Source: CAVQEG01 sp963711465 (GTDB lineage Bacteria > Bacteroidota > Ignavibacteria > OLB7). From it: a stretch of DNA of 64,000 nucleotides. The notes under the pieces were generated by a model, which saw only the letters and a program-made list of their open reading frames with translations, had not been told where the DNA came from and did no database searches. Positions within the stretch are counted from its first letter, which is position 1. Each line of letters opens with the position of its first letter. Below, one piece after another: positions 7,545 to 18,100 of this stretch. The stretch lies in NCBI GenBank assembly GCA_963711465.1, contig CAVQEG010000001.1:620001-684000 (forward strand), written 5' to 3'. Position numbers and translations under genes: made by a program.

Positions 7545-10160
7545 ATGACTTCCAACGAAATTCGTCAGTCCTTCCTCGACTACTTCAGCCAGCGGGGACA
7601 CACCGTCGTGCCGTCGGCTCCCGTGGTGCCGCACGGCGATCCGACGCTGCTGTTCACCAACGCCGGAATGAACCAGTTCAAGGACGTCTTCCTCGGAACC
7701 GGTTCCCGCGACTACTCGCGTGCCGTCGACGCCCAGAAGTGTCTCCGTGTGTCGGGAAAACACAACGACCTCGAGGAGGTGGGGCGCGACAGCTACCACC
7801 ATACGTTCTTCGAGATGCTCGGCAACTGGTCCTTCGGCGACTATTACAAGCGCGAGGCGATCGGCTTCGCGTGGGACCTGCTCGTCAATGTGTGGGGACT
7901 TTCAAGGGAGCGGCTGCACGTGACGGTATACCGCGCCGAGGATGGCGGCGAGGAGGACCGCGAGGCCTACGATGCGTGGGTGAATCTCACCGACATCGAG
8001 CCGGAGCACGTCCACTGGTTCGGCGCGAAGGACAACTTCTGGGAGATGGGCGACACCGGTCCATGCGGACCCTGCTCGGAGATCCACTACGACTTCACCG
8101 AGGACCTCAGCGGCGGTCCGCTCGTCAACGCGGGCGTCGAGCAGGTCATCGAAATCTGGAACCTCGTCTTCATCCAGTACAACCGACGCGCCGACGGCAC
8201 GCTCTCGGAGCTGCCCCAGAAGCACGTCGACACCGGAATGGGGTTCGAGCGCATCACCAAGGTCCTGCAGGGCGTGGCCAGCGACTACGACACCGACGTC
8301 TTCATGCCGCTGATCGGCGAGGTCGAACGCATCAGCGGTCGCAACTACACCGAGTCGCTCGAGGATCCCACCAGCATCGCCATGCGCGTGCTCGCCGACC
8401 ACGTTCGTGCGCTTTCCTTCGCCATCGCCGACGGCGTCTCGCCTGGGAATGCCGGCCGTGGTTATGAACTGCGCCGCATCCTGCGTCGCGCGGTCAAATA
8501 CGCGTGGCTGGAACTCGATGTCCGCGAGCCGGTGGTCTTCCGTCTGGTCCCGGTGCTCGTCGACACGATGGGGGAGGCCTATCCCGAGCTCGTCCGGCAG
8601 CAGGAGTACATCGCGACGGTGATTCGGGCCGAGGAGGAAAATTTCGGTCGGACGCTCGAGGAGGGCATCGCCCAGTTCCTGCAGCGCGTCGAGCATACCG
8701 GCGCCGACGAGGCCGGGCGTCGCGTGCTTTCGGGTGAGGATGCGTTCATGCTCTATGACACGTTCGGATTCCCGCTCGATCTCACCCAGTTGATGGCTCG
8801 CGAGCGCGGAATCGCCGTCGACGTCGATGGATTCAGCCACCTGATGGCCGGCCAGCAGGCGCGCGCACGGGCGGCACGCCAGACCGTTTCGCAGGAGGCA
8901 AGCGAACTGCGGATCGAAGCTGCCACCGAGTTCATCGGCTACACCGACGCCACGTCCGAATCGCATGTGGTGGCCGTCGCCGACGGGGCGATCGTGCTGG
9001 ACCGAACGCCCTTCTATGCCGAGATGGGCGGTCAGGTCGGTGACCAGGGGCTGATCGTCGTCGGCGGTGAACACTTCGGTGTGGTCGACGTGCAGAAGAC
9101 CGGCGATGCGTTTCTGCATATCGTCGAAGGCGACACCTCGGCACTTGGAGTCGGACGCGCCGCCCACGCGGAAATCGACGTGGCGCGCCGTGCCTCCATC
9201 GAACGCAACCACTCGGCGACACACCTGGTGCACGAAGCGCTTCGACGCGTGCTCGGCAATCATGTGCAGCAGGCGGGGTCACTCGTTGCCCCGGGGTATC
9301 TCCGCTTCGACTTCAACCACATCCGCAAGGTCACCGACGAGGAACTCGCCGACATCGAAGCGCTCGTCAACGACAAGATTCGCGAAGCGATTGCGGTCGA
9401 CACCGAGGAGCTGCCTGTCGAGGAAGCACGGTCGATCCCGAACGTCAAGATGTTCTTCGGCGACAAGTACGGTTCGCGCGTGCGCGTCGTGACGATGGAC
9501 CCGTCGTTCTCGGTTGAATTCTGCGGCGGCACGCACGTGGCCAACACGGCGGGTATCGGACTTATGAAGATCGTCTCCGAGTCGAGCATCCAGTCGGGTG
9601 TTCGGCGAATAGAGGCGGTCAGTGGCGAAACCGCCGACGAGCTGATGCTGCGACGCTACCGTGAGGTCGAACGGCTCGCGCGGCGACTCGGCGTCAGCGA
9701 TCGTGAGATCTACGACAGGGTGGAGGCGCTGCTGGACGAGAAGCGTCAGCTCGAGCGCGAGCTCGCCGAGATGCGTCTGGCACGGGCCGCGGGGGGACTC
9801 GACGACATCGTGCGGGGTGCCGTCGAGCATGGCGGAATCACCATCGCCGCCGGACGCGTCGCGGCGGCGGATGCCGACTCGCTCAAGGAGCTCGGCGACG
9901 AGCTGCGCACCAGACTCGGTGCGTCGTCAATCGGAGTGCTTGGCGCCGATGTCGATGGAAAGGCGGCGCTGGTGTGCGTCGTCAGCGACGACCTGATGAA
10001 GTCGTTGCCGGCAGGGAAGATCGTCGGTGCGGTGGCCAGGCGCCTCGGCGGCGGCGGCGGCGGACGGCCTCATCTGGCGACCGCCGGTGCGAAGGATGTC
10101 GGTCGCCTGGACGAGGCGCTGGGTGCGATAGCCGAGATCGTCGACTCATTGCGCGGCTGA
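7545..10160 (+). CDS. alaS: Alanyl-tRNA synthetase
   Basis: Charges tRNA-Ala with alanine and edits mischarged products. The 871-residue length is normal. The N-terminus carries class II synthetase motifs (TLLFTNAGMNQFKD; the HHTFFEMLGNWSFGDYYK region). The editing domain shows HSATH (His556, His560) and the CGGTH motif (Cys660, His664), which together bind zinc. A C-terminal coiled-coil and a glycine-rich tail (GGGGGGRPHLATAGAKD) follow. ATG 7545 (MTSNEIRQSF) matches the family start; the open frame reaches back to 7512 inside def. The gene ends 15 bases inside the convergent BtuF-like gene. Its cognate tRNA-Ala lies 0.9 kb upstream. Confidence 0.97.
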   Translation: MTSNEIRQSFLDYFSQRGHTVVPSAPVVPHGDPTLLFTNAGMNQFKDVFLGTGSRDYSRAVDAQKCLRVSGKHNDLEEVGRDSYHHTFFEMLGNWSFGDYYKREAIGFAWDLLVNVWGLSRERLHVTVYRAEDGGEEDREAYDAWVNLTDIEPEHVHWFGAKDNFWEMGDTGPCGPCSEIHYDFTEDLSGGPLVNAGVEQVIEIWNLVFIQYNRRADGTLSELPQKHVDTGMGFERITKVLQGVASDYDTDVFMPLIGEVERISGRNYTESLEDPTSIAMRVLADHVRALSFAIADGVSPGNAGRGYELRRILRRAVKYAWLELDVREPVVFRLVPVLVDTMGEAYPELVRQQEYIATVIRAEEENFGRTLEEGIAQFLQRVEHTGADEAGRRVLSGEDAFMLYDTFGFPLDLTQLMARERGIAVDVDGFSHLMAGQQARARAARQTVSQEASELRIEAATEFIGYTDATSESHVVAVADGAIVLDRTPFYAEMGGQVGDQGLIVVGGEHFGVVDVQKTGDAFLHIVEGDTSALGVGRAAHAEIDVARRASIERNHSATHLVHEALRRVLGNHVQQAGSLVAPGYLRFDFNHIRKVTDEELADIEALVNDKIREAIAVDTEELPVEEARSIPNVKMFFGDKYGSRVRVVTMDPSFSVEFCGGTHVANTAGIGLMKIVSESSIQSGVRRIEAVSGETADELMLRRYREVERLARRLGVSDREIYDRVEALLDEKRQLERELAEMRLARAAGGLDDIVRGAVEHGGITIAAGRVAAADADSLKELGDELRTRLGASSIGVLGADVDGKAALVCVVSDDLMKSLPAGKIVGAVARRLGGGGGGRPHLATAGAKDVGRLDEALGAIAEIVDSLRG

Positions 10161-11126
10161 GACGACACGTCGCGGCCATCCGGTGGAATCCGGACGCAGG
10201 CCGTGCAGCGCACGGTACAGTGTCTCAATGGCATCGACCAGTCGTGGCCCGGGACGTGTCAGCGGATCGGCGGGCACCGCGTAGACGCGGCCTCGCCGCC
10301 AGGCGGTCAACTGGCGCCATTCCGGGTACTGCTTCACCAGTTGCATCGGCTCGTCACCGGGCCGAACCGGGATGATGATGACGTCGGGATTTGCGCGTAG
10401 CAGCGCCTCGCGACTGTAGTGCGGGTAGGTCTGCAGGTCGCTTGACGCGACGTTGCGTCCTCCTGCGGCCGTAATGGCGTCGTCAATGAATCCGCGTGCG
10501 ACGGTAACCAGGGGTGCGTGATCGATGACGACGAACGTGCTCACCGGCGGCATCGATCGCGCCGCCGCCCGCACCGAGTCGAGCCGTCCCCGCAGCGCGG
10601 CCTCGACATTCTCGGCCCGCGGCGCGGTACCCAGAATTCGTCCCAGCGTATCGAGCGCGTCGATGACTCCGTCGACGTCGGCCGCGGCGAGGCAGAAGGG
10701 CGTCGCGCCGAGCTCTCGGAGCTTCTGGTAGCTCGCCTGAGAATTCCCCGCGAAGGTCATCAGCACGACGTCCGGTCGCATCCGGAGAATCGTCTCGTAA
10801 TCCGGTGTCTGCATGTCCGAAACGACGGGCACCGAGTCGACACCCGGCGGGTAGTCGTCGTATCGCGTTCGCCCGATGAGGCGATTGCGCGCACCGATTG
10901 CGCAGATCATTTCTGTGAGATTTGGTGCCAGCGACACCACGCGTTCGGCCGGACGGGCGAAGCGCACGACGTTGCCGGCGGCATCGCGCAGTTCCACCGG
11001 ATGGTCGGCCGCGGGCCGCTGCTGGGCGGGGACACGCGAAGGGTCCGACCGCGTGCACGAGGCGGCACCCAGCGCCACGACCAGCAGCAGCGCGAGTCGG
11101 CCGGTCGTGCAATGATTTAACACCAT
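10146..11126 (-). CDS. BtuF-like ABC transporter substrate-binding lipoprotein (cobalamin or iron chelate)
   Basis: A class III periplasmic binding protein (BtuF/FecB/FhuD type) that delivers vitamin B12 or a metal chelate to an ABC importer. The 326-residue protein starts with a signal peptide and lipobox GAASC (Cys24). The mature part shows the fold's signatures: RVVSLAPNLTEMICAIGA near residues 62-79, YDDYPPGVDSVPVVSD, ILRMRPDVVLM and the second lobe starting SRAALLRANPDV-like (SREALLRANPDVIII). No permease or ATPase gene is adjacent, so the ligand is unknown; B12 is the best guess from the BtuF-like spacing. The open frame extends to 12692, but the part above 11126 is antisense to a real gene and is discarded. 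It overlaps the alaS 3' end by 15 bases. Confidence 0.8.
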   Translation of the reverse strand: MVLNHCTTGRLALLLVVALGAASCTRSDPSRVPAQQRPAADHPVELRDAAGNVVRFARPAERVVSLAPNLTEMICAIGARNRLIGRTRYDDYPPGVDSVPVVSDMQTPDYETILRMRPDVVLMTFAGNSQASYQKLRELGATPFCLAAADVDGVIDALDTLGRILGTAPRAENVEAALRGRLDSVRAAARSMPPVSTFVVIDHAPLVTVARGFIDDAITAAGGRNVASSDLQTYPHYSREALLRANPDVIIIPVRPGDEPMQLVKQYPEWRQLTAWRRGRVYAVPADPLTRPGPRLVDAIETLYRALHGLRPDSTGWPRRVVSAAQ

Positions 11127-11255
11127 GTAACTCGATCGGGGTTCATGAGTCCTTGATCCGCCGTCATTTTTGTCGGGTTCAATCGTCCTCTCCACGTTCC
11201 AACTCGTATCGTCGCGACGCGGCGCCTCAACCGTTCCACTCACCTGATTCGTCCG

Positions 11256-14200
11256 ATGCTGACATTCGCTACACCGTCGCACGCCGTGCGGCGCGCCATT
11301 TCCGTTTTCGCGATCACGGTCGTCGGCGTCGTTGCCACCCTGCTGCCGCTGCGGGCACAGACCGCCACGCCCGAATACGATCCGGACGGTCAGCTCGAAC
11401 GACTCGAGCGGATTCGACAGGATCGCATCGAAGCTACCCAGCAGACCGATGACGACGAAGATGTTGTCGGCCGCGACGCGTGGTTCGACTTCCAGCGGAG
11501 CTTTCCCTACGACCGGATTCCCGACGGACTTCGCGAGAAGGCGCTGGCCGAGACGCAGCTCATGCAGCGCCGACTCGATGCGACGCGTCGACTCGAGAAG
11601 GGCGCTTCGCCGATGGCCAGCGCGCAGTGGCAGTCGATCGGTCCGAAGAACGTGGGCGGGCGGATCGTGGCCATCGCCGTGCATCCTGACGATCCGTCCA
11701 CCATTTACATCGGCGCCGCGGCAGGTGGCGTATGGAAATCGACCGACGGTGGAACCACGTGGGTGTCGCACTTCGACAAGGAATCGGCCCTCGTCATCGG
11801 TTCGCTGGCGATCGATCCGGTCGATCCGAACATCGTCTTCGCCGGGACCGGAGAGCTTCGCCCCGCGGCCGATGTCACCTACATGAGCGACGGCATGTTC
11901 CGCTCGACCGACGGGGGAGAGACCTGGACGAATGTGGGACTCAACAGCGTAAGCGCCATCAACAAGATCGTCGTCGACCCCGCCGACCACTCCAGGATCT
12001 ACGCCGTCACGGGTCGCTCGCGCAACGTACCCAATACCTACGGGAATCTGGGTGGTGCCAATCAGGGCTCCGGATTCTACGTGTCGACCGATGGAGGGTC
12101 GACGTGGTCGAAGACGGCCAGCGGGGATTACTTCGACATGGCGGTGGACCCCACCGACGGACAGACGGTCTTCATCGTGGGTGAAATTCTCATGATGCGA
12201 TCGACCGACGGCGGCATGTCCTTCCAGTCGGTGCGTAGTTCGACGATTCCCACCGCCCGATCCGAGCGGATCAGCGTGGCGCTTGCACCATCGCAGCCGA
12301 ACATCGTCTACGCGCTGCAGTCGATTGCCGGTACGAGCAACAGCAACCCCGGCTCCGGAACGCTCTACAGGTCGACCGACGACGGAGACACCTGGTCGGC
12401 GACGCACGCATTCGGCTCCTCGCTCTTCTCGAATCAGGGCAACTACAACAACTGCATCGCCGTCGATCCGACCGATCCGGCGAGGGTGATCGTCGGAGGA
12501 ATCGATCTGTACCGGTCGACCGACGGCGGCACCTCGTTCTCCAACATCACCAACGCCTACGGCATCAACGACTTTTCGGTCACGCATCCGGACCACCACA
12601 TCGTCGTCTTCGATCCCGAGGACCCGACCACCATGTATGCCGGCAGCGACGGCGGTATCTACCATTCGACCAACGGCGGCACATCCTGGCATCGCCTGAC
12701 GGTCGATCTGCCGATCACGCAGTTCTATTCGGTCGAGGTCGATCAGACGCGACTGTATCGGGTCTACGGTGGTGCGCAGGACAACAGTACGCAGGGGATG
12801 TTCGGCTACAATGACTACACGGATTCATGGGATGAGATGATCGGTGGTGACGGCTTCCATGTCGTCGCCGACATCAACGATCCCGACTACGTCTACTGCG
12901 AGTCGCAGTACGGCGCGCTCTTTCGCGTGAAGGTCACCACCGGTGTGGGGCAGCGCACGTCGATCGACAGGGGAATTTCCGAAGACGGACTCTGGTCGAC
13001 GCCGATCGCGCAGAACCCGATCGACGGTGCGCTGTATTCCGGACGGAAGCGGCTGTGGTACACCATGAGTCCCCATTCATCGAGCGTCAGCTGGAATTCC
13101 TATTCCCCTGGAAACAACTCGCTCCTTTCGGCGGTCGCGACGTCGACCAATTCAGCGAGCAATGTCATCGTCGGATCGATCTCCGGCGAGGTCTACTACA
13201 CGACCGACCACGGCACCAGCTGGAATGAATCGCAGAGCGTACCGACACGCTACGTGACGGATCTGCAGTACGATCAGAACGTCGCCGGCCGCGTCTATCT
13301 GACCGTCTCGGGATATTCCACCGGCCACGTCTTCCGCTCCGACGACTTCGGTGGGACGTTCACCGACATCTCCGGCAGTCTGCCGAACGTGCCTGTCAAC
13401 ACGGTCGAAGTCGACCCTGCGGATTCAAAGCACGTCTATGTCGGCACCGACGTGGGCGCATTCGTCTGTCTGGACATCGACGCGGCGAATCCGACGTGGC
13501 TGCCGTTCAACAACGGTCTGCCGGACGTGCCGGTCACCGAAATGCGCATCCAGTGGAGTTCCCGGACGCTCGTGGCAGCCACGCACGGCCGATCGATGTT
13601 CCGCATCGACCTGGACAATGCCGCGCCGCAGCCGGCGATCGTCACGCCGCACGGCGGTGAATCGATTTCGGTTCCCTCGGACCTTGAAATCACGTGGGTG
13701 GGAATCGAGGGTGCCGCCGACGTGCTCATTTCCTACGACGGCGGCCTCACATTCGAGACGATCGGTTCGGGTGTCACCGGAGGCACGATGACCTATCGGC
13801 TGCCGCTGGTGCAGACAAGCAACGCGCAGGTGAAGGTCGTATCGGTGGCCGACAGCAGCGACGTGGTCAGCGGGTATTTCGAGCTCAACCCGCAGATCAA
13901 TGGCCAGTCGCTCGGAACTCGCGGATTCCATGCCGGGGCGCTGACCGTTCGCGCCGGCACCGTCTGGGCCTCGGACATCGGTTCGGACACCATCTACACG
14001 CTTCGTCCACCGACGCTGCTCGGCAGACAGTTCGGCATGAAGGCCGACGTCAGCGACACGATTCGCGATCTGGCGTACGATCCGACCGCGGACGTGTTCT
14101 TCGTTCTCACGACGGCGCCGGATGGTTCGGCGCCGCAGATCGTGCGGCTCGACACCACCGGCCGGCGGCTCGGTTCGATCGAAACGCTGGCGGAGAACGG

Positions 14201-14918
14201 AATCAATCGCGTCAGCGGAATCGCGTGGACGCCGAATGGGCTGGCGGTGATGACGCCCGGTGCGGCCGGCGTGCTGCACCTGATCGATCCGATCAGCGGC
14301 GATCCGATGCGCGATGCAGCTCCGCTCGCGGGCGCCGTGGACAACGACCGTCGGTCGCTCGTCTTCGATGGCTTCAGCTTCGTGCAGGGCATCCGCGTCG
14401 ATGCCGGCACGAACGGGTTTCCCGCGGAACTGCACCGGATGATGCTCACCGATTCGCTTGTAATCGCCGAGCGGACTCCGGTGGTCCTGTCATCCGAATC
14501 ACCGGTCTTCTACGGACTGGCCTTCGACGACTCCGGCGACGATCAGGCGAGTCGCTACTACTACGCCACCGATACGAGCGGCGCGTTCTACCGCTTCGTC
14601 TATGGCGACCTGTTCACTACCGTCGTCAGCGGTGTTCGCACGCCGTCGAGGACTTCCACGGCGACGATTCTCGCAATCACGCCGAATCCCGTTCGTTCGA
14701 CGGCCAGTGTGCGGTTGCATCTCGCGAATGCTGGCAATGCCCGTCTGGAGCTGATCGACGCCGCCGGAGAGCGTGTCGCCACCGTCGACGCGGGAACGCT
14801 CGCCGCCGGAGACCACGATCTGCAGCTCGACGCTTCTACGCTTGCCAGCGGTGTGTACCACGTCGTGTTGAGCAGTGGAACGAGTCGCGTCGTCGCTCGG
14901 ATGGTCGTGTTGCGGTAG
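11256..14918 (+). CDS. Secreted Asp-box beta-propeller protein with T9SS sorting domain (paralogue 1)
   Basis: A 1220-residue exported protein. The N-terminus is a signal peptide (hydrophobic to about residue 35). Next comes an acidic region with DEDVVGRDAWFDFQRSFPYD, shared with the next gene. Residues of about 125-800 are sortilin/VPS10-like propeller blades with repeated Asp-box motifs such as KSTDGGTTW, RSTDGGETW, VSTDGGSTW and HSTNGGTSW. A middle region (about 800-1130) has Ig-like and NHL-like character. The last 80 residues are a T9SS type A sorting domain (ITPNPVRSTASVRLHL to the end). It is probably exported by type IX secretion and surface-attached or released. Its function is unknown; Asp-box folds occur in glycosidases and binding proteins. 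It has no clear ribosome-binding site. Confidence 0.85.
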   Translation: MLTFATPSHAVRRAISVFAITVVGVVATLLPLRAQTATPEYDPDGQLERLERIRQDRIEATQQTDDDEDVVGRDAWFDFQRSFPYDRIPDGLREKALAETQLMQRRLDATRRLEKGASPMASAQWQSIGPKNVGGRIVAIAVHPDDPSTIYIGAAAGGVWKSTDGGTTWVSHFDKESALVIGSLAIDPVDPNIVFAGTGELRPAADVTYMSDGMFRSTDGGETWTNVGLNSVSAINKIVVDPADHSRIYAVTGRSRNVPNTYGNLGGANQGSGFYVSTDGGSTWSKTASGDYFDMAVDPTDGQTVFIVGEILMMRSTDGGMSFQSVRSSTIPTARSERISVALAPSQPNIVYALQSIAGTSNSNPGSGTLYRSTDDGDTWSATHAFGSSLFSNQGNYNNCIAVDPTDPARVIVGGIDLYRSTDGGTSFSNITNAYGINDFSVTHPDHHIVVFDPEDPTTMYAGSDGGIYHSTNGGTSWHRLTVDLPITQFYSVEVDQTRLYRVYGGAQDNSTQGMFGYNDYTDSWDEMIGGDGFHVVADINDPDYVYCESQYGALFRVKVTTGVGQRTSIDRGISEDGLWSTPIAQNPIDGALYSGRKRLWYTMSPHSSSVSWNSYSPGNNSLLSAVATSTNSASNVIVGSISGEVYYTTDHGTSWNESQSVPTRYVTDLQYDQNVAGRVYLTVSGYSTGHVFRSDDFGGTFTDISGSLPNVPVNTVEVDPADSKHVYVGTDVGAFVCLDIDAANPTWLPFNNGLPDVPVTEMRIQWSSRTLVAATHGRSMFRIDLDNAAPQPAIVTPHGGESISVPSDLEITWVGIEGAADVLISYDGGLTFETIGSGVTGGTMTYRLPLVQTSNAQVKVVSVADSSDVVSGYFELNPQINGQSLGTRGFHAGALTVRAGTVWASDIGSDTIYTLRPPTLLGRQFGMKADVSDTIRDLAYDPTADVFFVLTTAPDGSAPQIVRLDTTGRRLGSIETLAENGINRVSGIAWTPNGLAVMTPGAAGVLHLIDPISGDPMRDAAPLAGAVDNDRRSLVFDGFSFVQGIRVDAGTNGFPAELHRMMLTDSLVIAERTPVVLSSESPVFYGLAFDDSGDDQASRYYYATDTSGAFYRFVYGDLFTTVVSGVRTPSRTSTATILAITPNPVRSTASVRLHLANAGNARLELIDAAGERVATVDAGTLAAGDHDLQLDASTLASGVYHVVLSSGTSRVVARMVVLR

Positions 14919-14953
14919 TCGCCCTGCGGTTGTATACGCCTGATCGGCTTTCG

Positions 14954-14978
14954 TGCTCACCCGACGCATTCTATTTTG
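14954..14978 (+). promoter_or_regulatory. Possible promoter of the second propeller gene
   Basis: A TTTCG-like -33 element near 14950-14954 is followed after 18 bases by TATTTTG at 14972-14978, one base shorter than TAnnTTTG. The leader to the start at 15141 would be about 155 bases, in which no riboswitch was recognised. The call is tentative. Confidence 0.3.
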
Positions 14979-15140
14979 ATCGGTCTGTCCACTCGCGTCG
15001 CACCGGATCCCCCGGGGGGCGCGTGCGGAGCCGTCGCATCTGCCGAACCCCGCATTACGGACCTGCCTGTCGTGTGCGTGGCATCCCGCCGATTCGAATA
15101 CGGAATTCACGTCGAGTATCACGATACCGAGGAACGCAGA

Positions 15141-18100
15141 ATGAAGAGTGCAACTGCGGTACGGGCGCGTTGCGTCCGCTACGCCGTTGAATCGATCGCC
15201 GCGATCGCATTTCTGATCGTGCCGGCCGTTGCCCTGGCGCAGAGTGGCGAGCCGAAGGCCGATCCGAAGGGCGAGCTGGCTCGTGAGGAACAGATCTTCG
15301 AGCGCCAGTCGAAGCTCACCGACGAGGCCGATGAGGACGTCGTCGGACGCGAAGAGTGGTTCGACTTCCAGCGGCGCTATCCCTACGATCACATTCCCGA
15401 CGGGCTCCGTGAGGAAGCGGTGCGATACACGCGCGCGCTCGGCGATCGTCTCGAGGAAATGGCTGCGAAGGGGCGCGGTACCCCGCTTTCGTCGAGTTCG
15501 TGGGAGAACGTCGGTCCGATCAATCAGGGTGGCCGCACGCGCGCCATTGCCGTCGATCCGGACGACCCCCAGGTGATCTACGTGGGCGGTGCCGACGGTG
15601 GTGTCTGGAAGACGACCGACGCGGGGTCCACCTGGACGCCCACGTTCGATGGTGAGACCGCGCTGACGATCGGGGCGATCGCCATCGATCCGACCAACAC
15701 GTCGATCGTGTACGCTGGTACCGGCGAGATCGCTCCGGCGGTGGACATCACCTACCGCAGTGACGGCATCTTCAAATCGACCGACGGAGGCGGTTCCTGG
15801 ACCAACATGGGACTGAACTCACTCGGAACGATCAATCGGATCTGGGTGCGATCGGATAATCCGCAGGTACTCTACGTCGCCTCCGGCAGGAGCTTCCAGG
15901 TCAATGACCGCGACAATCTCCCCGGTGCGGCCACGGGTCGCGGCTTCTACCGCTCGACCGACGGTGGCGAGTCATGGACGAAGATCATCGACGGTGCCTT
16001 CTACGATATGGCCGTCAATCCGGCCAACGAGGACGAAGTATGGCTGGTGCAGGCCAGCCAGGTCTTCCGTTCGACCGACGGTGGCCTGAACTTCTCCCGT
16101 CGTGACGCCGGTATTTCGGTCTCCGCACCGCTGCGAGCCAGCATCGGAATCTCCGCCGCGGATCCCTCCACCGTCTACGTGCTCATCGCCCACGTCAACT
16201 CCGCCAATCTCCACGACGGCGACCTCTGGGTGAGCACCAACAGCGGCGAGAGCTGGTCGCTGCGCCATCAGTTCGGCGACAAGCTCTTCTCCACCATCCA
16301 GGGCCAGGGCAACTACGACAACTGCATCGGCGTCGATCCGTTCAACGTCAACACGGTGATGTGCGGAGGCATCCGCGGCTACATCTCCTACGATGGTGGT
16401 AACACCTTCAACGACGTCACCACGCCCGCCAACGTCCACGTCGATCAACACACGATCGTGTTCGATCCCAACGTTCCCGGCCTGATCTACCTCGGGAACG
16501 ACGGTGGCGTGTTCACGACGTTCGACGGGACGAACTGGGGCACGCTCAACGAGGGACTGGCCATCACGCAGTTCTACACGGTCGAGGTCGATCAGACACG
16601 GCCGACGCGGCTCTACGGCGGAACCCAGGACAACAACACGCAGGGGACGTTCGGCACCGGAAGCGTGGACCCGCACTGGCAGGTGATCCTTGGAGGCGAC
16701 GGATTCCACGCGGTCGTCGACAAGACCGATCCCAACGTGCTCTACTGCGAAGCCCAGTACGGCAGTCTCTTCCGTGTCAACGTCCAGAACGGTCCGGGTG
16801 CGCCGACGAAGATGGTCAACGCGGATATCGAGGACGGCTACTGGTCCACACCGCTGGCGCAGAGTCCCGTCGACAACACGCTGTACTCGGGTCGGCGACT
16901 GCTGTACGCCAATTCCTCGCCACGTTCCTCGGTCACCTGGTCGAAGATGACCGTCGGCAACCAGACGCTGATGTCGTCGGTCGCCTGCTCACCCTTCGAC
17001 GCCAACAAGGTGATCGTCGGCAAGATGGACGGCCGTGTCTACTTCACGACCGATCATGGCGCGACGTGGGCGCAATCGAGCGGCACGCCCGGCAGGTTCT
17101 GCAGCTACCTGAAGTACGATCCGGTCGACCAGCATCGCGTTCTACGCGACGTTCTCCGGATTCAATGCCGGACATGTCTTCGTCTCGAACGATGACGGTG
17201 CCTCGTTTCAGGATCTCTCCGGCAGTCTCATCGACGTTCCGGTCAACTGCATCACGGTCGATCCCGATGACAACTCGCACCTGTTCATCGGTACGGACGT
17301 CGGCGTATTCCTGAGTCTGAATTCGGGACAGACATGGCTTCCGTTCAACCGCAACCTTCCGATGGTGGCCGTCACCGAACTGAAGGTGCAGCGCTCTTCG
17401 CGGCTGCTCTACGCCGCCACGCACGGACGGTCGGTCTTCCGTGTGTCGCTCGAGAATCCGCAACCGGAGCCGGTGTTGATCACGCCGGTTGGCGGTGAGT
17501 CGATCTCCACGCCATCTGAGCTTCTGGTGCGATGGGCGGGACTTCAGGAGCCGGTCGACGTGCAGATCAGCTACGACGGCGGGTCCAACTTCCAGACCGT
17601 GGGACAGGGCGTCTCCGGTGGTGAGTTCACGATTCATCTTCCACGCCGGATCACCGACGAGGCACAGGTACGGGTCTTCTCGCCGGCCGACAACCGGGAG
17701 CTCGTCTCGGGGCACTTCACGCTGCGGGCAGAGCCGAACGCGACCAAGCTCGGAGCGCGCGGAATCGTGGCGACCGCGATCACCGTCCGCGACAATCGCC
17801 TCTGGGCGGCCCGCAGAGGCAGCGATACGCTGATGTCGCTGCTGCTGCCGAACCTCCTGGGCCAGGTGAGCATTCCGACGACCGGAATCCTCGGTGAGAT
17901 CCGCGACCTCACCTACGACGCGGCGACACAGACGTTCTACGTGCTGACCGGTAATGCCGACTTCACCGGTCCCCGGATCTTCGCCATGGATACGACCGGG
18001 ACGGTCACGCGGGAACTCGATCTCTCCGGTGTCCAGGCCGATACGATCATCGGAATCGCCATGAGCGATCAGGGGCTTACCCTGGCGACGTCGGGATCGG

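Noticed and set aside
7902..9263. A 453-residue minus-strand frame
   Set aside because: It is antisense to alaS and has no domain; alaS is certain.
11127..12692. N-terminal 520 residues of the long minus-strand frame that contains the BtuF-like protein
   Set aside because: Only the last 326 residues form a real protein with a signal peptide. The rest is antisense to the first propeller gene.
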